The notes under the pieces are model-generated. The model did no database searches, was not told the origin of the DNA, and saw only the letters and a list, made by a program, of their open reading frames with translations. This document shows, piece by piece, positions 25,854 through 33,809 of a stretch of DNA of 64,000 nucleotides. Source of the stretch: a candidate division Hyd24-12 bacterium UBA6080. Lineage in GTDB: Bacteria; Fermentibacterota; Fermentibacteria; Fermentibacterales; JCC-6. The first letter of the stretch is position 1. Each line of letters begins with the position of its first letter. The translations under genes were made by a program, and so were the position numbers. The stretch spans positions 1 to 64,000 of the forward strand of contig DIXM01000002.1 of the NCBI GenBank assembly GCA_002436025.1, in the 5' to 3' direction.

Positions 25854-26504
25854 CTATTCGGGCGCGCCAACAGGAAAGATGTAGACCGGCGTCTGCCCCC
25901 TCAGTCCCAGAAGCTCTGTAAGGGCATCTTCATCGAAAGCGCCCACTGCGCATGTGGCCAGATTCAGGGCTGCGGCCATCAGATAAATGTTCTGGCCGGT
26001 GTGTCCCGCCTCCATGTCCACATATCTGACGCCTCTTTCCCCGTAGTGATCGGTCGTGCGCGGGTAGTCGGCAACGATTACTAGGATCGCGGAGGCGTTA
26101 CCGATCCAGGACTGCCCGTGGCAGGCTTCGGCGATGCTCGATGCGTTCACCCCGGTCACTGAGAACGTGGTTGGAGAAAGAATGTGATCTACCGGGTCGT
26201 AACGGTACAGACCCGGTTCCGCTCCCGATACCCTGTCGATACAGCAAAGCACTTCCAGCGGATATGTGGCGCCCGCGGACGGTGCCGTGCGCCTGCCCCG
26301 GGTGCCTGTTTTTCCCTGGGCGGCCCAGAGGAGCCTTGAGAGTTGCTCAAGCGTCGTGCTGTCGGTGTCGGAAAAGCTCCTTACCGACCGTCGTTGGGCG
26401 AGTGCTGTGAAGAGGCTCATCCCGCCTTCGGTATCGGGGGAAGGCAGCACAATTCTCGAAGGAATGTGAAAAATGCCCGTCAGGGCAAGGATGAGCATCA
26501 GCAT
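25854..26504 (-). CDS. SagB-type nitroreductase-fold oxidoreductase, probably exported
   Basis: A 216-residue protein if it begins at MLMLILALTGIFHI (26504); the frame extends to an ATG at 26561. The core carries nitroreductase-family FMN motifs: RRSVRSFSDT, LLWAAQGKTG, RTAPSAGATYPLEV and MEAGHTGQNIYLMAAAL, which are those of SagB/ThcOx dehydrogenases. These oxidise azolines in peptide natural products or act as generic oxidoreductases. No YcaO cyclase or precursor peptide is near, so a RiPP role is not supported. A hydrophobic leader before an FMN enzyme is unusual. Divergent from htrA. Confidence 0.82.
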   Translation of the reverse strand: MLMLILALTGIFHIPSRIVLPSPDTEGGMSLFTALAQRRSVRSFSDTDSTTLEQLSRLLWAAQGKTGTRGRRTAPSAGATYPLEVLCCIDRVSGAEPGLYRYDPVDHILSPTTFSVTGVNASSIAEACHGQSWIGNASAILVIVADYPRTTDHYGERGVRYVDMEAGHTGQNIYLMAAALNLATCAVGAFDEDALTELLGLRGQTPVYIFPVGAPE

Positions 26505-26591
26505 ATCACACCCGGCCTTTCTTTTACCGCTTCTGATAATCGGGGGGAGGCCGTTCGTCAACGGTGCGACCTCGTGGAACCCGGGTTTTCT

Positions 26592-26613
26592 GTGCGGGTA
26601 AAACCTGCCGCAC
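26592..26613. promoter_or_regulatory. Short inverted repeat upstream of htrA
   Basis: GTGCGG and CCGCAC are perfect arms around a 10-base centre, between the divergent SagB-like and htrA genes. It could be an operator; it is short and unproven. Confidence 0.3.
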
Positions 26614-26640
26614 GGTCTTTATGACAGGAAAGGAGAAGAA

Positions 26641-27846
26641 TTGGTTACGATGCTTGCATGCCTTCCCGCCTTGGTGATGCTTTTCCTGCCATCTCCCGGT
26701 CTTCAGGAAGCAGAGGTCACGGCGAACCCGGATACCGTGACAGTGGTCATCAGCGACCCGACAGCCATCAGCGATCACTTTGCGGACATCGCCGAAGCAG
26801 TGGGTCCCAGTGTTGTGACAATCAACTCCAGAACCACGGTTACAGCCACTGTTCCCGGCTTCGGAATGAACCCGTGGGGGTTTTACGGGTTCGGGCCGCC
26901 CCAGCAGAGGGAGTACACCCAGCGGGGTCTCGGAAGCGGCGTGATCGTGACCGACGACGGCTATATCGTAACAAACCATCATGTCGCGGGCGAGGTGGAT
27001 GAGCTTGAGGTGGTTCTCTCCACGGGAGAGACGTACCCGGCGAAACTGATAGCCTCCGACAGCAGGACCGACCTTGCCGTAATCCGCGTTGAAGCAAGCG
27101 GTCTTCCCGTGATAACGATGGGACAGACCGGTACAGCGAGGGTGGGCGAGTGGGTCCTTGCAGTAGGTTCTCCCTTCGCCCTGAGCCAGACCGTCACCCA
27201 GGGCATCATCAGTTACCTGGGCAGGGAGGGCGTGGGGCTTGCCGACTACGAGTCCTACATCCAGACCGACGCCGCAATCAACCCTGGCAACAGCGGAGGC
27301 GCCCTTGTGAACATGAGGGGCGAGCTGATAGGGATCAACACCGCCATAGCGAGCCGTACCGGGGGGAACCAGGGAATCGGATTTGCCATCCCGGTCGAAA
27401 TGGTTCGTGATGTCATGAACGACCTGATAAACTTCGGCGAGGTCAGACGGGGATGGCTGGGAGTGACACTTCAGGAGCTGTCAGACGAGTTGCGGCATCA
27501 GTTCGGCCTGGATGAGGATGTTGCAGGTGTTGTGGTGTCGGACGTTCTAACCGGGACGCCCGCTTCAGGCTCGGACATTCAGAGGGGTGACGTGATAACC
27601 GCCATGGACGGCGAGCCGGTCCACTCCGTTGCATCCCTTCGCAACCGGATCGCTGCCACGCCACCCGAAACCAGCACAGCCTTCACCCTTATCCGTGTAG
27701 GCAGGGAGCGCGTGGTCCGGGTAACACTGGGCTCCCAGCCCGGCGGCTCCATTGAGCCTTCTTCCGTGCGGTCCTTCTCTGAGGAGATGGGCTGGGAACT
27801 GCGCGAACTTGAATGGAACCGTGCCGAGCAACCGGGAGTACCATGA
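26641..27846 (+). CDS. HtrA/DegQ-type periplasmic serine protease
   Basis: A 401-residue protease starting with TTG at 26641, seven bases after AAAGGAGAAG. Signal peptide MVTMLACLPALVMLFLP. The catalytic triad is His in VTNHHVAGE, Asp in SRTDLAVIRV and Ser in NPGNSGGALVN. One PDZ domain follows at about 275-365 (GWLGVTLQEL, RGDVITAMDGEPVHSV); the second PDZ of DegP is absent. It degrades or refolds damaged envelope proteins. A strong terminator follows. Confidence 0.93.
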   Translation: MVTMLACLPALVMLFLPSPGLQEAEVTANPDTVTVVISDPTAISDHFADIAEAVGPSVVTINSRTTVTATVPGFGMNPWGFYGFGPPQQREYTQRGLGSGVIVTDDGYIVTNHHVAGEVDELEVVLSTGETYPAKLIASDSRTDLAVIRVEASGLPVITMGQTGTARVGEWVLAVGSPFALSQTVTQGIISYLGREGVGLADYESYIQTDAAINPGNSGGALVNMRGELIGINTAIASRTGGNQGIGFAIPVEMVRDVMNDLINFGEVRRGWLGVTLQELSDELRHQFGLDEDVAGVVVSDVLTGTPASGSDIQRGDVITAMDGEPVHSVASLRNRIAATPPETSTAFTLIRVGRERVVRVTLGSQPGGSIEPSSVRSFSEEMGWELRELEWNRAEQPGVP

Positions 27847-27902
27847 TCAGAGATTGTTCTATTTGTCATCTGGTGCTTCCCTCTTTTCCCCCCCCCACCC
27901 CG

Positions 27903-27952
27903 GCGGGCGCTGGTTCCCCCCCCTTTCCAGCGCCCGCTTCTTCTTTGCTCTT
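27903..27952 (+). terminator. Intrinsic terminator of htrA
   Basis: A perfect 11-bp stem GCGGGCGCTGG / CCAGCGCCCGC (27903-27937) followed by the T-rich TTCTTCTTTGCTCTT. Confidence 0.85.
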
Positions 27953-27953
27953 C

Positions 27954-27992
27954 TTGGGGGACGGACTAAGTTAACTTAGTTTACTGCCGTAA
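27954..27992 (+). repeat. Dispersed palindromic repeat, copy A
   Basis: A 39-base unit beginning TTGGGGGACGGACT and containing the perfect 16-bp palindrome ACTAAGTTAACTTAGT (27965-27980). A copy with six mismatches lies inverted at 37059-37097. Both are placed directly after an intrinsic terminator. The GGGGACGGACT-TTAACTTAGT type resembles REP-like intergenic repeats mobilised by Y1 transposases; none is encoded here. Confidence 0.7.
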
Positions 27993-28122
27993 TTAGTTGT
28001 ATGGCATGAATTTGCGTACTAATCACCATTCTCTCTTTCACCCATCTGGTGCTTTTAGCATTATTTTTGATTTTTCGTAATGTTACCTTCCTGAAGCCAG
28101 TCGCCAAAACGGGAGGTTGCCC

Positions 28123-29484
28123 ATGCTCGATCTGCTGAAAAAGACTCTTTCCCAAGTGGAGGCCGATTACGCCGACATCCGCTATGAAAGAATGCGGACA
28201 TCCAGCGCTGAGTTCATAAAGGATCAGCTGAAGGGTGTTGATTCGGTCTCTACGGATGGTTTTGTTGTGAGGGTTCACAAGGATCACGGGTTTGCGTCCG
28301 CCACCGTCACCAGGGAGCAGGATGTTCCGGAGGCGCTCAGGCTGGCTGCCGAGGGAGCGTCAGTCATGAGTCGCAGTGGGAAGAGAGTGGTCCTGGCTGA
28401 CGTTCCGGCCACGATCGACCATGTCGAGCCTGTTCTGAACGGAGACCCCGCGGACATTCCGCTTCAGGACAAACTGGCATTGGCGGTGAAATACAGCCGC
28501 CTGATGCTTGGAATGCCCGAGATTGCGACCACCAACGTGAACTATTCCGAGGTTGACCGGGAGAAGTTCTTTGTCAGCACCCGGGGTTCAGCGGTTCGTG
28601 AGCGCATAGTTACAGTTGCTATTGGAGGCGAGGCAGTTGCCGAGAGGAAAGGTCTTCTTCAGAACATCAGGGTCGCTATTGGGGGCGCTGATGGTTTTCA
28701 CAAACTCCTCAACAGGGACGACGAGTTCGTGAAGAGGGGTGAACTGGCGGCGGGGCTGCTCGATGCCGAACCTCTCAAGGCCGGGACCTATGATGTCGTT
28801 CTGAACCCGTCGATGACAGGTGTGTTCTCGCACGAAGCCTTCGGACATTTCAGCGAGGTCGACATCATCGAGGACAACACCTCGATGAGGGAGAAAATGG
28901 CCCTGGGAGCGTGCCTGGGAAGTGAGTCGGTGAATATCACCGCTGATTCCACCATGCCCGGGCAGGTCGGCTTCTACAGGTACGATGACGAAGGCGTTCC
29001 AGTGCGCAGGGTTCAGCTTATGAGCAGGGGAGTTCTCACCGGAAGACTTCACTCCCTGAGGACCGCAGGCGCCTTTGGTGAACCGGTCACAGGTCACGCT
29101 GTAGCCGAGGACTACAGGTACGAACCGATAGTCAGGATGGGAACAATCTTTTTCGAACCGGGAAAGCTGGGCTTCAAGGAACTCCTGGCGCAACTCGGAG
29201 ACGGCCTTTACCTCTGCGACGCCAAGGGAGGCCAGACCGCCGGAGAGAACTTTACCTTCGGGGCTCAATACGGGTTCCTGGTCCGCAATGGCGAAACCGG
29301 ACCCATGATCAGGGACATCAACATCATGGGCAACCTTTTCTCCACCTTGAAAAGCATTGAGGCCGCCGCGGACGATTTCCATCTCGGGGAAAGGGGCGGT
29401 TGCGGAAAAGGTCAGATCAATATTAAAAGCGGCCACGGTGGATCCTCCATTCTTGTTCGCGGCATGGTTGTAGGGGGTGTGTGA
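28123..29484 (+). CDS. tldD: TldD-family metallopeptidase
   Basis: A 453-residue protein from the ATG at 28123 (GGGAGG seven bases upstream). It carries the TldD zinc motif HEAFGHFSE near residue 240, with the HExxxH pattern, followed by DIIEDN. TldD forms a heterodimer with TldE/PmbA that cleaves small unfolded peptides, as in microcin B17 leader removal and CcdA degradation. The partner follows directly, with the stop and start fused as TGATG. No peptide-maturation genes are nearby, so a housekeeping role is likelier. Confidence 0.92.
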   Translation: MLDLLKKTLSQVEADYADIRYERMRTSSAEFIKDQLKGVDSVSTDGFVVRVHKDHGFASATVTREQDVPEALRLAAEGASVMSRSGKRVVLADVPATIDHVEPVLNGDPADIPLQDKLALAVKYSRLMLGMPEIATTNVNYSEVDREKFFVSTRGSAVRERIVTVAIGGEAVAERKGLLQNIRVAIGGADGFHKLLNRDDEFVKRGELAAGLLDAEPLKAGTYDVVLNPSMTGVFSHEAFGHFSEVDIIEDNTSMREKMALGACLGSESVNITADSTMPGQVGFYRYDDEGVPVRRVQLMSRGVLTGRLHSLRTAGAFGEPVTGHAVAEDYRYEPIVRMGTIFFEPGKLGFKELLAQLGDGLYLCDAKGGQTAGENFTFGAQYGFLVRNGETGPMIRDINIMGNLFSTLKSIEAAADDFHLGERGGCGKGQINIKSGHGGSSILVRGMVVGGV

Positions 29485-30794
29485 TGGAAAAGCTTCTCGA
29501 ACTGGCATTAAAGGCCGGCTGCAGCGCCGAGGTCTATCATCAGAGAACCCGCAGCGTGGAATTGTCGCGCAGGGAAGGCCATGTTGTGGACACAACGGCC
29601 ACGATCCAGTCTGGCTGTGCCATCCGTCTCATTAAAAACGGCAGGATGGGCACCGCGTACACGAAGAACCTTCTGGACAGGTCTTCTCTGCTGGATCGCG
29701 CCATGCTCTCCCTCGAGCACGGCCCGGAGGTGGATTTTGAGTTCCCCCACACCACCATGAAGCCCGACATCGGCGGTTTCTCCGAAAAAGTGGATGGATC
29801 CGGTTTCCCTGAAGCCCTTTCGATCTGCGAGAAGATGGAGGAGATGGCGGGGTCACTTTCCCGGAGCTGCATGGACACCAGTGCCGGAAGCGCAGTGGAA
29901 ACCATCAGGCTTATCAATACATCCGGCACCGATTTGCTTCACAGGAGCTCCGGCGTTTTCGGGAGCATCTCGGCAAGGTATCCAGGCACTGAAACCGGCC
30001 TTTATGCGGGATTCGCAGGCGTTTCGGACGCCCCGGTGGAAAGCGATGCGATAACGAACCTTTGCCGGCTCTACGAAGAGTCCCTTCCCGAGGTTGAGGC
30101 GGGTGACGGAAAAATGCAGGTCATGCTGCTTCCCGGAAGCCTTTACGGTGTGCTCTGGAGACTGACGGCGGCATCAAGCGCCAGGTCGTTCCATTCCGGG
30201 GCAACCCCTCTGAAGGGCAGGGAGGGTGAGAAGGTGTTTTCTGAGAAGCTCACCCTGGTTGCCGATCCCAGGCGGGATCCCGCTGTGGCGCGCCGGGCCT
30301 TCGATGACGAAGGGGTTTCAACGACTCGGGTGGCCCTTTTTGAGCAGGGCGTTTTCATGGGTCCGTTCTCAAACCTTTTCTATGCGGGCAAGATCGGGGT
30401 AAAGCCCACTGGAAGCGGTTTCCGTTCCGGCATGTGGGGAGGGGACCCCGTTGCCCTCGCCCCCGAACCGAGCTTCCGCAACGGAACTTTCATGACTGGT
30501 GACACCAGCTTCGAGGAGATGCTGTCGATGATGGACAGGGGCATACTGGCTTTCGGGCTCCTGGGCGCGCACTCGGGCAACATCATCAACGGAGACTTCT
30601 CAGTGGGGTTCAACCCGGGGATACTTGTCGAGAAAGGCAGGATCGTGGGCAGAGTGAAGGACGGCATGATGGCCGGCAATGTCTACGATGTGCTAAATCG
30701 GGTTCAGGCGGTTCAGGACAGGCCGTACAATCCCTTGTCCACGAGGCTTGATCCCGCGATCCTGCTGGAGAGCGTCAGCATCTCAGGAAAGTAA
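29484..30794 (+). CDS. pmbA: TldE/PmbA-family protein
   Basis: A 436-residue protein; the ATG at 29484 shares one base with the tldD stop (TGATG). Family features are VELSRREGHVVDTT near the N-terminus, the central LLPGSLYGVLWRL segment in place of the zinc motif, and NGDFSVGFNPGILVEKG near the C-terminus. It lacks HExxxH, as expected for the non-catalytic partner of TldD. A terminator follows. Confidence 0.9.
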   Translation: MEKLLELALKAGCSAEVYHQRTRSVELSRREGHVVDTTATIQSGCAIRLIKNGRMGTAYTKNLLDRSSLLDRAMLSLEHGPEVDFEFPHTTMKPDIGGFSEKVDGSGFPEALSICEKMEEMAGSLSRSCMDTSAGSAVETIRLINTSGTDLLHRSSGVFGSISARYPGTETGLYAGFAGVSDAPVESDAITNLCRLYEESLPEVEAGDGKMQVMLLPGSLYGVLWRLTAASSARSFHSGATPLKGREGEKVFSEKLTLVADPRRDPAVARRAFDDEGVSTTRVALFEQGVFMGPFSNLFYAGKIGVKPTGSGFRSGMWGGDPVALAPEPSFRNGTFMTGDTSFEEMLSMMDRGILAFGLLGAHSGNIINGDFSVGFNPGILVEKGRIVGRVKDGMMAGNVYDVLNRVQAVQDRPYNPLSTRLDPAILLESVSISGK

Positions 30795-30799
30795 GATTG

Positions 30800-30836
30800 C
30801 GGCCCGGTGCGTCAATACGACGCGCCGGGCCGTTTT
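30800..30836 (+). terminator. Intrinsic terminator of tldD-pmbA
   Basis: A 14-bp stem CGGCCCGGTGCGTC / GACGCGCCGGGCCG with a single G-T pair, 5-base loop, followed by TTTT. Confidence 0.85.
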
Positions 30837-30984
30837 CATACTTGCAGTCAAGTGAACGCGGATGACATATATCATTGAACAGCATAAATATACACTTCTC
30901 TCTGCGTGTATTGGCAAGGGTTTTGCATTTGAATGAAGTGCGAAACAGCCCTGAAAAGGGATGAATGCAGAAAGGAGAAAGATC

Positions 30985-31425
30985 ATGAGACTCATCAGGC
31001 AGAACCGCGAAACCGGACTCACCCCCTACGACATGGTGAGAAACATGAACCGCGTATTCGAAGGCCTCTGGCCCGAGATCGATGGAACTCAGGAATACCA
31101 GTGGGCACCCGCCGTTGACATCTGCGAAAAGGGTGATTCCATAACAATCAGAGCGGAGCTTCCGGGAATCCCGAAGGATGCCATCGAGATCGAGGTTGCC
31201 AACGGTGTTCTCACCATCCGCGGCGAGAAGAAGTTCGAGGAGGAGAAGTCCGGCGACACCTGGCACCGCAGGGAAATGCGCTACGGAACCTTCACCCGCA
31301 GCTTCAGCCTGCCGCCGGATGTGAAACACGACAAGGCCGAGGCGGACTTCGCTGACGGTGTACTCACCATCACGATTCCCAAGGAGGAGAAAGCCCTCCA
31401 CAGGAAGATCACCATCAAGGGCTGA
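30985..31425 (+). CDS. Small heat shock protein Hsp20
   Basis: A 146-residue chaperone from the ATG at 30985, which follows AAAGGAG; the ATG at 30961 has no such site. Residues 45-146 are the alpha-crystallin domain (VDICEKGDSITIRAELPGI, IEVANGVLTIRGEKKFEEE, RSFSLPPDV, ADGVLTITIPKEE). It holds denatured proteins in a refoldable state. The 190-base upstream gap is AT-rich, but no CIRCE element or sigma32-like promoter was found. Confidence 0.93.
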   Translation: MRLIRQNRETGLTPYDMVRNMNRVFEGLWPEIDGTQEYQWAPAVDICEKGDSITIRAELPGIPKDAIEIEVANGVLTIRGEKKFEEEKSGDTWHRREMRYGTFTRSFSLPPDVKHDKAEADFADGVLTITIPKEEKALHRKITIKG

Positions 31426-31449
31426 GGGAACATCTCCTGAGCTTCCCGA

Positions 31450-31475
31450 GGGGGCGTGGTCAAGGCCGCGCCCCC
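31450..31475 (+). terminator. Probable terminator of hsp20
   Basis: A 10-bp stem GGGGGCGTGG / CCGCGCCCCC with one G-T pair. The following CTTGCC is not T-rich, so efficiency is uncertain. Confidence 0.5.
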
Positions 31476-31516
31476 TTGCCGATGTTATACTTGCCCTTGC
31501 GTAACGGGGAGAAGAA

Positions 31517-32089
31517 ATGGTTTTCAGGGAGCTTGCATCTGCGACCAGAACCGTCAGACGATTCAATGAATCGGCATCTGTCGCGCTGGAAGACCTTCTG
31601 GAGATAATCGGGACGGCATCCCTGGCTCCATGCGCATCGAATCTCCAGCGGTTACGGTATTCCATCATAACCGGAGAGCGCGAAAGGGATCAGGTTTTCC
31701 AGGGGCTTGGGTGGGCAGGATACCTTTCGGACTGGCAGGGCCCGGGAGAGGGTGAGCGTCCCCGGGCATACATCGTGATATCCTCCCCGGCAGGCGAAGA
31801 CCGGTCGTTCACCGGGATCGACACGGGCATAGCGGCAGCCTACATAGTCCTTGCCGCACGAAACAAGGGTTTGGGGTGCTGCATCCTCCTCTCATTTTCA
31901 CGCGAACGCGTGGCAGAGATAGCGTGCACTCCAGATTTGCGCCCCGAACTTGTAATTGCCATCGGCTATCCTGGAGAAGAAGTCATTCTTGACAATTATA
32001 CGGGGTCTATCAAGTATTACCGCGACTCCGCGGGCAGGCACCATGTGCCGAAAATCCCCTTGGCGGAGCTCATAGTTAAGGAGACGTAG
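31517..32089 (+). CDS. Nitroreductase-family protein
   Basis: A 190-residue FMN-dependent oxidoreductase. The N-terminal FMN-binding pattern is TRTVRRFNESASV followed by TASLAPCASNLQRLRY; the C-terminal half has DTGIAAAYIVLAARNKGLGCC and VIAIGYPGEE. Substrates range from quinones to nitroaromatics and cannot be predicted. First gene of a tight operon with the M24 peptidase (TAGTG overlap) and tadA. Confidence 0.88.
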   Translation: MVFRELASATRTVRRFNESASVALEDLLEIIGTASLAPCASNLQRLRYSIITGERERDQVFQGLGWAGYLSDWQGPGEGERPRAYIVISSPAGEDRSFTGIDTGIAAAYIVLAARNKGLGCCILLSFSRERVAEIACTPDLRPELVIAIGYPGEEVILDNYTGSIKYYRDSAGRHHVPKIPLAELIVKET

Positions 32090-33339
32090 TGTTCAGTTCG
32101 GCCACTTTCAGCGAAAGACGGGCCAGGCTCGTCGAATCACTGCCTCATGAGTTCTGCGTCGTGGTGCCCGCCGCTTCATCCGTTCCCTCAAGCGCCGACG
32201 CGGTGCACGGTCTTGTCCCCTCAAGAAATCTCTATTACCTCACCGGAATTGTTCAGGAGGGAACCTGGCTTTTCATGTGGCGCCTCGCGGGAAGACCCGA
32301 GGTCAAGGAGTGCCTCTTCATCTCCCCATACGACGAAGAGTACGCGAAGTGGTACGGAACCGTTCTCACAAGAGAGCAGGCCACCGACATCAGCGGTATC
32401 TGCGAGATCCGTTTCTCGGGTGTACAGGAGAAGTTCCTCGAGAAACTCGTTTGCAAGGAGGGCCTCAGGAACTTCTACTTCGACTGGCACAGAACAGGCA
32501 TGGGTGATTTTTCAGGCAGGGGCCTGTCCCTGGTGAGGAGATTCAGGGACGCATTTCCGGATGTAACGGTTCACAGCGCCGGGGAGAACATATTCCGCCT
32601 TCGAATGATCAAGGATGAAAAGGAACTCCAGTGTATCCGCGCAGCGACGGAACTCACGAGAAGGGGCTTCGAGCAGGCAGTGGCCAGACTGAAGCCGGGG
32701 ATGCGCGAATATGAGTTCGAGGCTGAGCTTCTTTACAGGTGGGCTTTCGAAGGGGAAAAGACCCCTGCTTTCCCCGCCATTTGCGCAGGCGGTTCCCGGG
32801 CTACCTGCCTTCACTATGGTGAGAACCGGGCGGTTCTGTCTGACGGCGAGCTGCTCCTCATCGATCATGGAGCAATGAAGGACCTTTACTGCGCAGACAT
32901 CACAAGAACGGTCCCCGTAAATGGAAAGTTCAGCCCCAGGCAGAGGGAACTCATGGACCTTGTTCTGGAAGTGCAGAACAAGGCGATCCAGCTCCTTCGA
33001 CCCGGCATTCTCCACCGTCAGTGGGGGGAAGAGGTCAACACCTTCTACCGTGAGCTCATGATTTCAAGGGGCGTGATCAACCGCCCCGAAGACTTCGAGA
33101 AGTACTTCTACCATGGCATCGGGCATCACATTGGGCTGGACACCCACGACGAACAGGTACCTCAGCTTCCCATTTCCGCCGGTATGGTTTTCACAGTGGA
33201 ACCCGGGTTCTACTCGGCAGAAGAAGGGATAGGCATTCGCATCGAGGATGACGTGCTGGTTGGGGAAACCGGCAATACAGTTCTCTCCGAAGGGTTTCCG
33301 AGAACTCCTGACGAGATCGAAGCCCTGATGCAGAAGTGA
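32089..33339 (+). CDS. M24-family Xaa-Pro aminopeptidase
   Basis: A 416-residue cytoplasmic metallopeptidase starting with GTG that shares a base with the previous stop. The N-terminal creatinase-like/AMP_N domain (residues 1-170) contains SRNLYYLTGI. The pita-bread domain shows the metal ligands: Asp in LLIDHGAMKDLYCADITRT, His in YHGIGHHIGLDTHD, Glu in FTVEPGFYS and Glu in GIRIEDDV. It removes N-terminal residues that precede proline. Coupled to tadA by GTGA. Confidence 0.93.
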   Translation: MFSSATFSERRARLVESLPHEFCVVVPAASSVPSSADAVHGLVPSRNLYYLTGIVQEGTWLFMWRLAGRPEVKECLFISPYDEEYAKWYGTVLTREQATDISGICEIRFSGVQEKFLEKLVCKEGLRNFYFDWHRTGMGDFSGRGLSLVRRFRDAFPDVTVHSAGENIFRLRMIKDEKELQCIRAATELTRRGFEQAVARLKPGMREYEFEAELLYRWAFEGEKTPAFPAICAGGSRATCLHYGENRAVLSDGELLLIDHGAMKDLYCADITRTVPVNGKFSPRQRELMDLVLEVQNKAIQLLRPGILHRQWGEEVNTFYRELMISRGVINRPEDFEKYFYHGIGHHIGLDTHDEQVPQLPISAGMVFTVEPGFYSAEEGIGIRIEDDVLVGETGNTVLSEGFPRTPDEIEALMQK

Positions 33340-33791
33340 CTGAATCCGCCCGTCTCGAGTACATGGAAGTCGCCCTGAAAGAAGCCCGCAGCGCATTCGA
33401 TCGGGGCGAGGTTCCCGTTGGCGCCGTGCTGGTGACGTCAGACGGGACTGTGTTCAGCGATTCCAACAGAACCAGGGAGATGGGGAAACCCTGGGCCCAT
33501 GCTGAACACCTTGTTATCGACCAGGCCTGCAACGCCATGGGTGACTGGAGGCTTTCAGGCGCGTCGCTTTTCACAACACTTGAACCCTGCGTCATGTGCG
33601 CGGGGCTTGTTTTGCTTACAAGGATTTCACTTGTGGTATACGGCGCCTGGGACAAGAGGTTCGGCGCTTTCGGTTCAGTGGCAGACCTTGAAGCGATGCC
33701 ACACCTCAACCATTACCCCAGGGTTCTGGGGGGAGTGCTGGCGGATGAGTCATCAAGGCTTCTGAAAGAGTTCTTCAGGAACCACCGCTGA
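33336..33791 (+). CDS. tadA: tRNA-specific adenosine deaminase
   Basis: A 151-residue zinc deaminase. HAEHLVID supplies the zinc-binding His and catalytic Glu, and EPCVMCAGL the two zinc cysteines. It converts A34 to inosine in tRNA-Arg(ACG). Starts with GTG overlapping the M24 gene's stop. Confidence 0.93.
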   Translation: MTESARLEYMEVALKEARSAFDRGEVPVGAVLVTSDGTVFSDSNRTREMGKPWAHAEHLVIDQACNAMGDWRLSGASLFTTLEPCVMCAGLVLLTRISLVVYGAWDKRFGAFGSVADLEAMPHLNHYPRVLGGVLADESSRLLKEFFRNHR

Positions 33792-33809
33792 CGGTGGAGA
33801 GGAGTTGAC

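Larger units (their letters stand above)
27867..28054. repeat. 12-bp direct repeats bracketing 164 bases
   Basis: CATCTGGTGCTT occurs at 27867-27878 and again at 28043-28054 in the htrA-tldD gap. Between them lie the htrA terminator and the palindromic repeat copy at 27954. This could be a target-site-like duplication around a small insertion, or chance. Confidence 0.4.

Noticed and set aside
25854..30794. RiPP cluster suggested by SagB-like and TldD/TldE genes close together
   Set aside because: No YcaO cyclase, dehydratase, precursor peptide or exporter; TldD/TldE and SagB-like genes are in separate transcription units.
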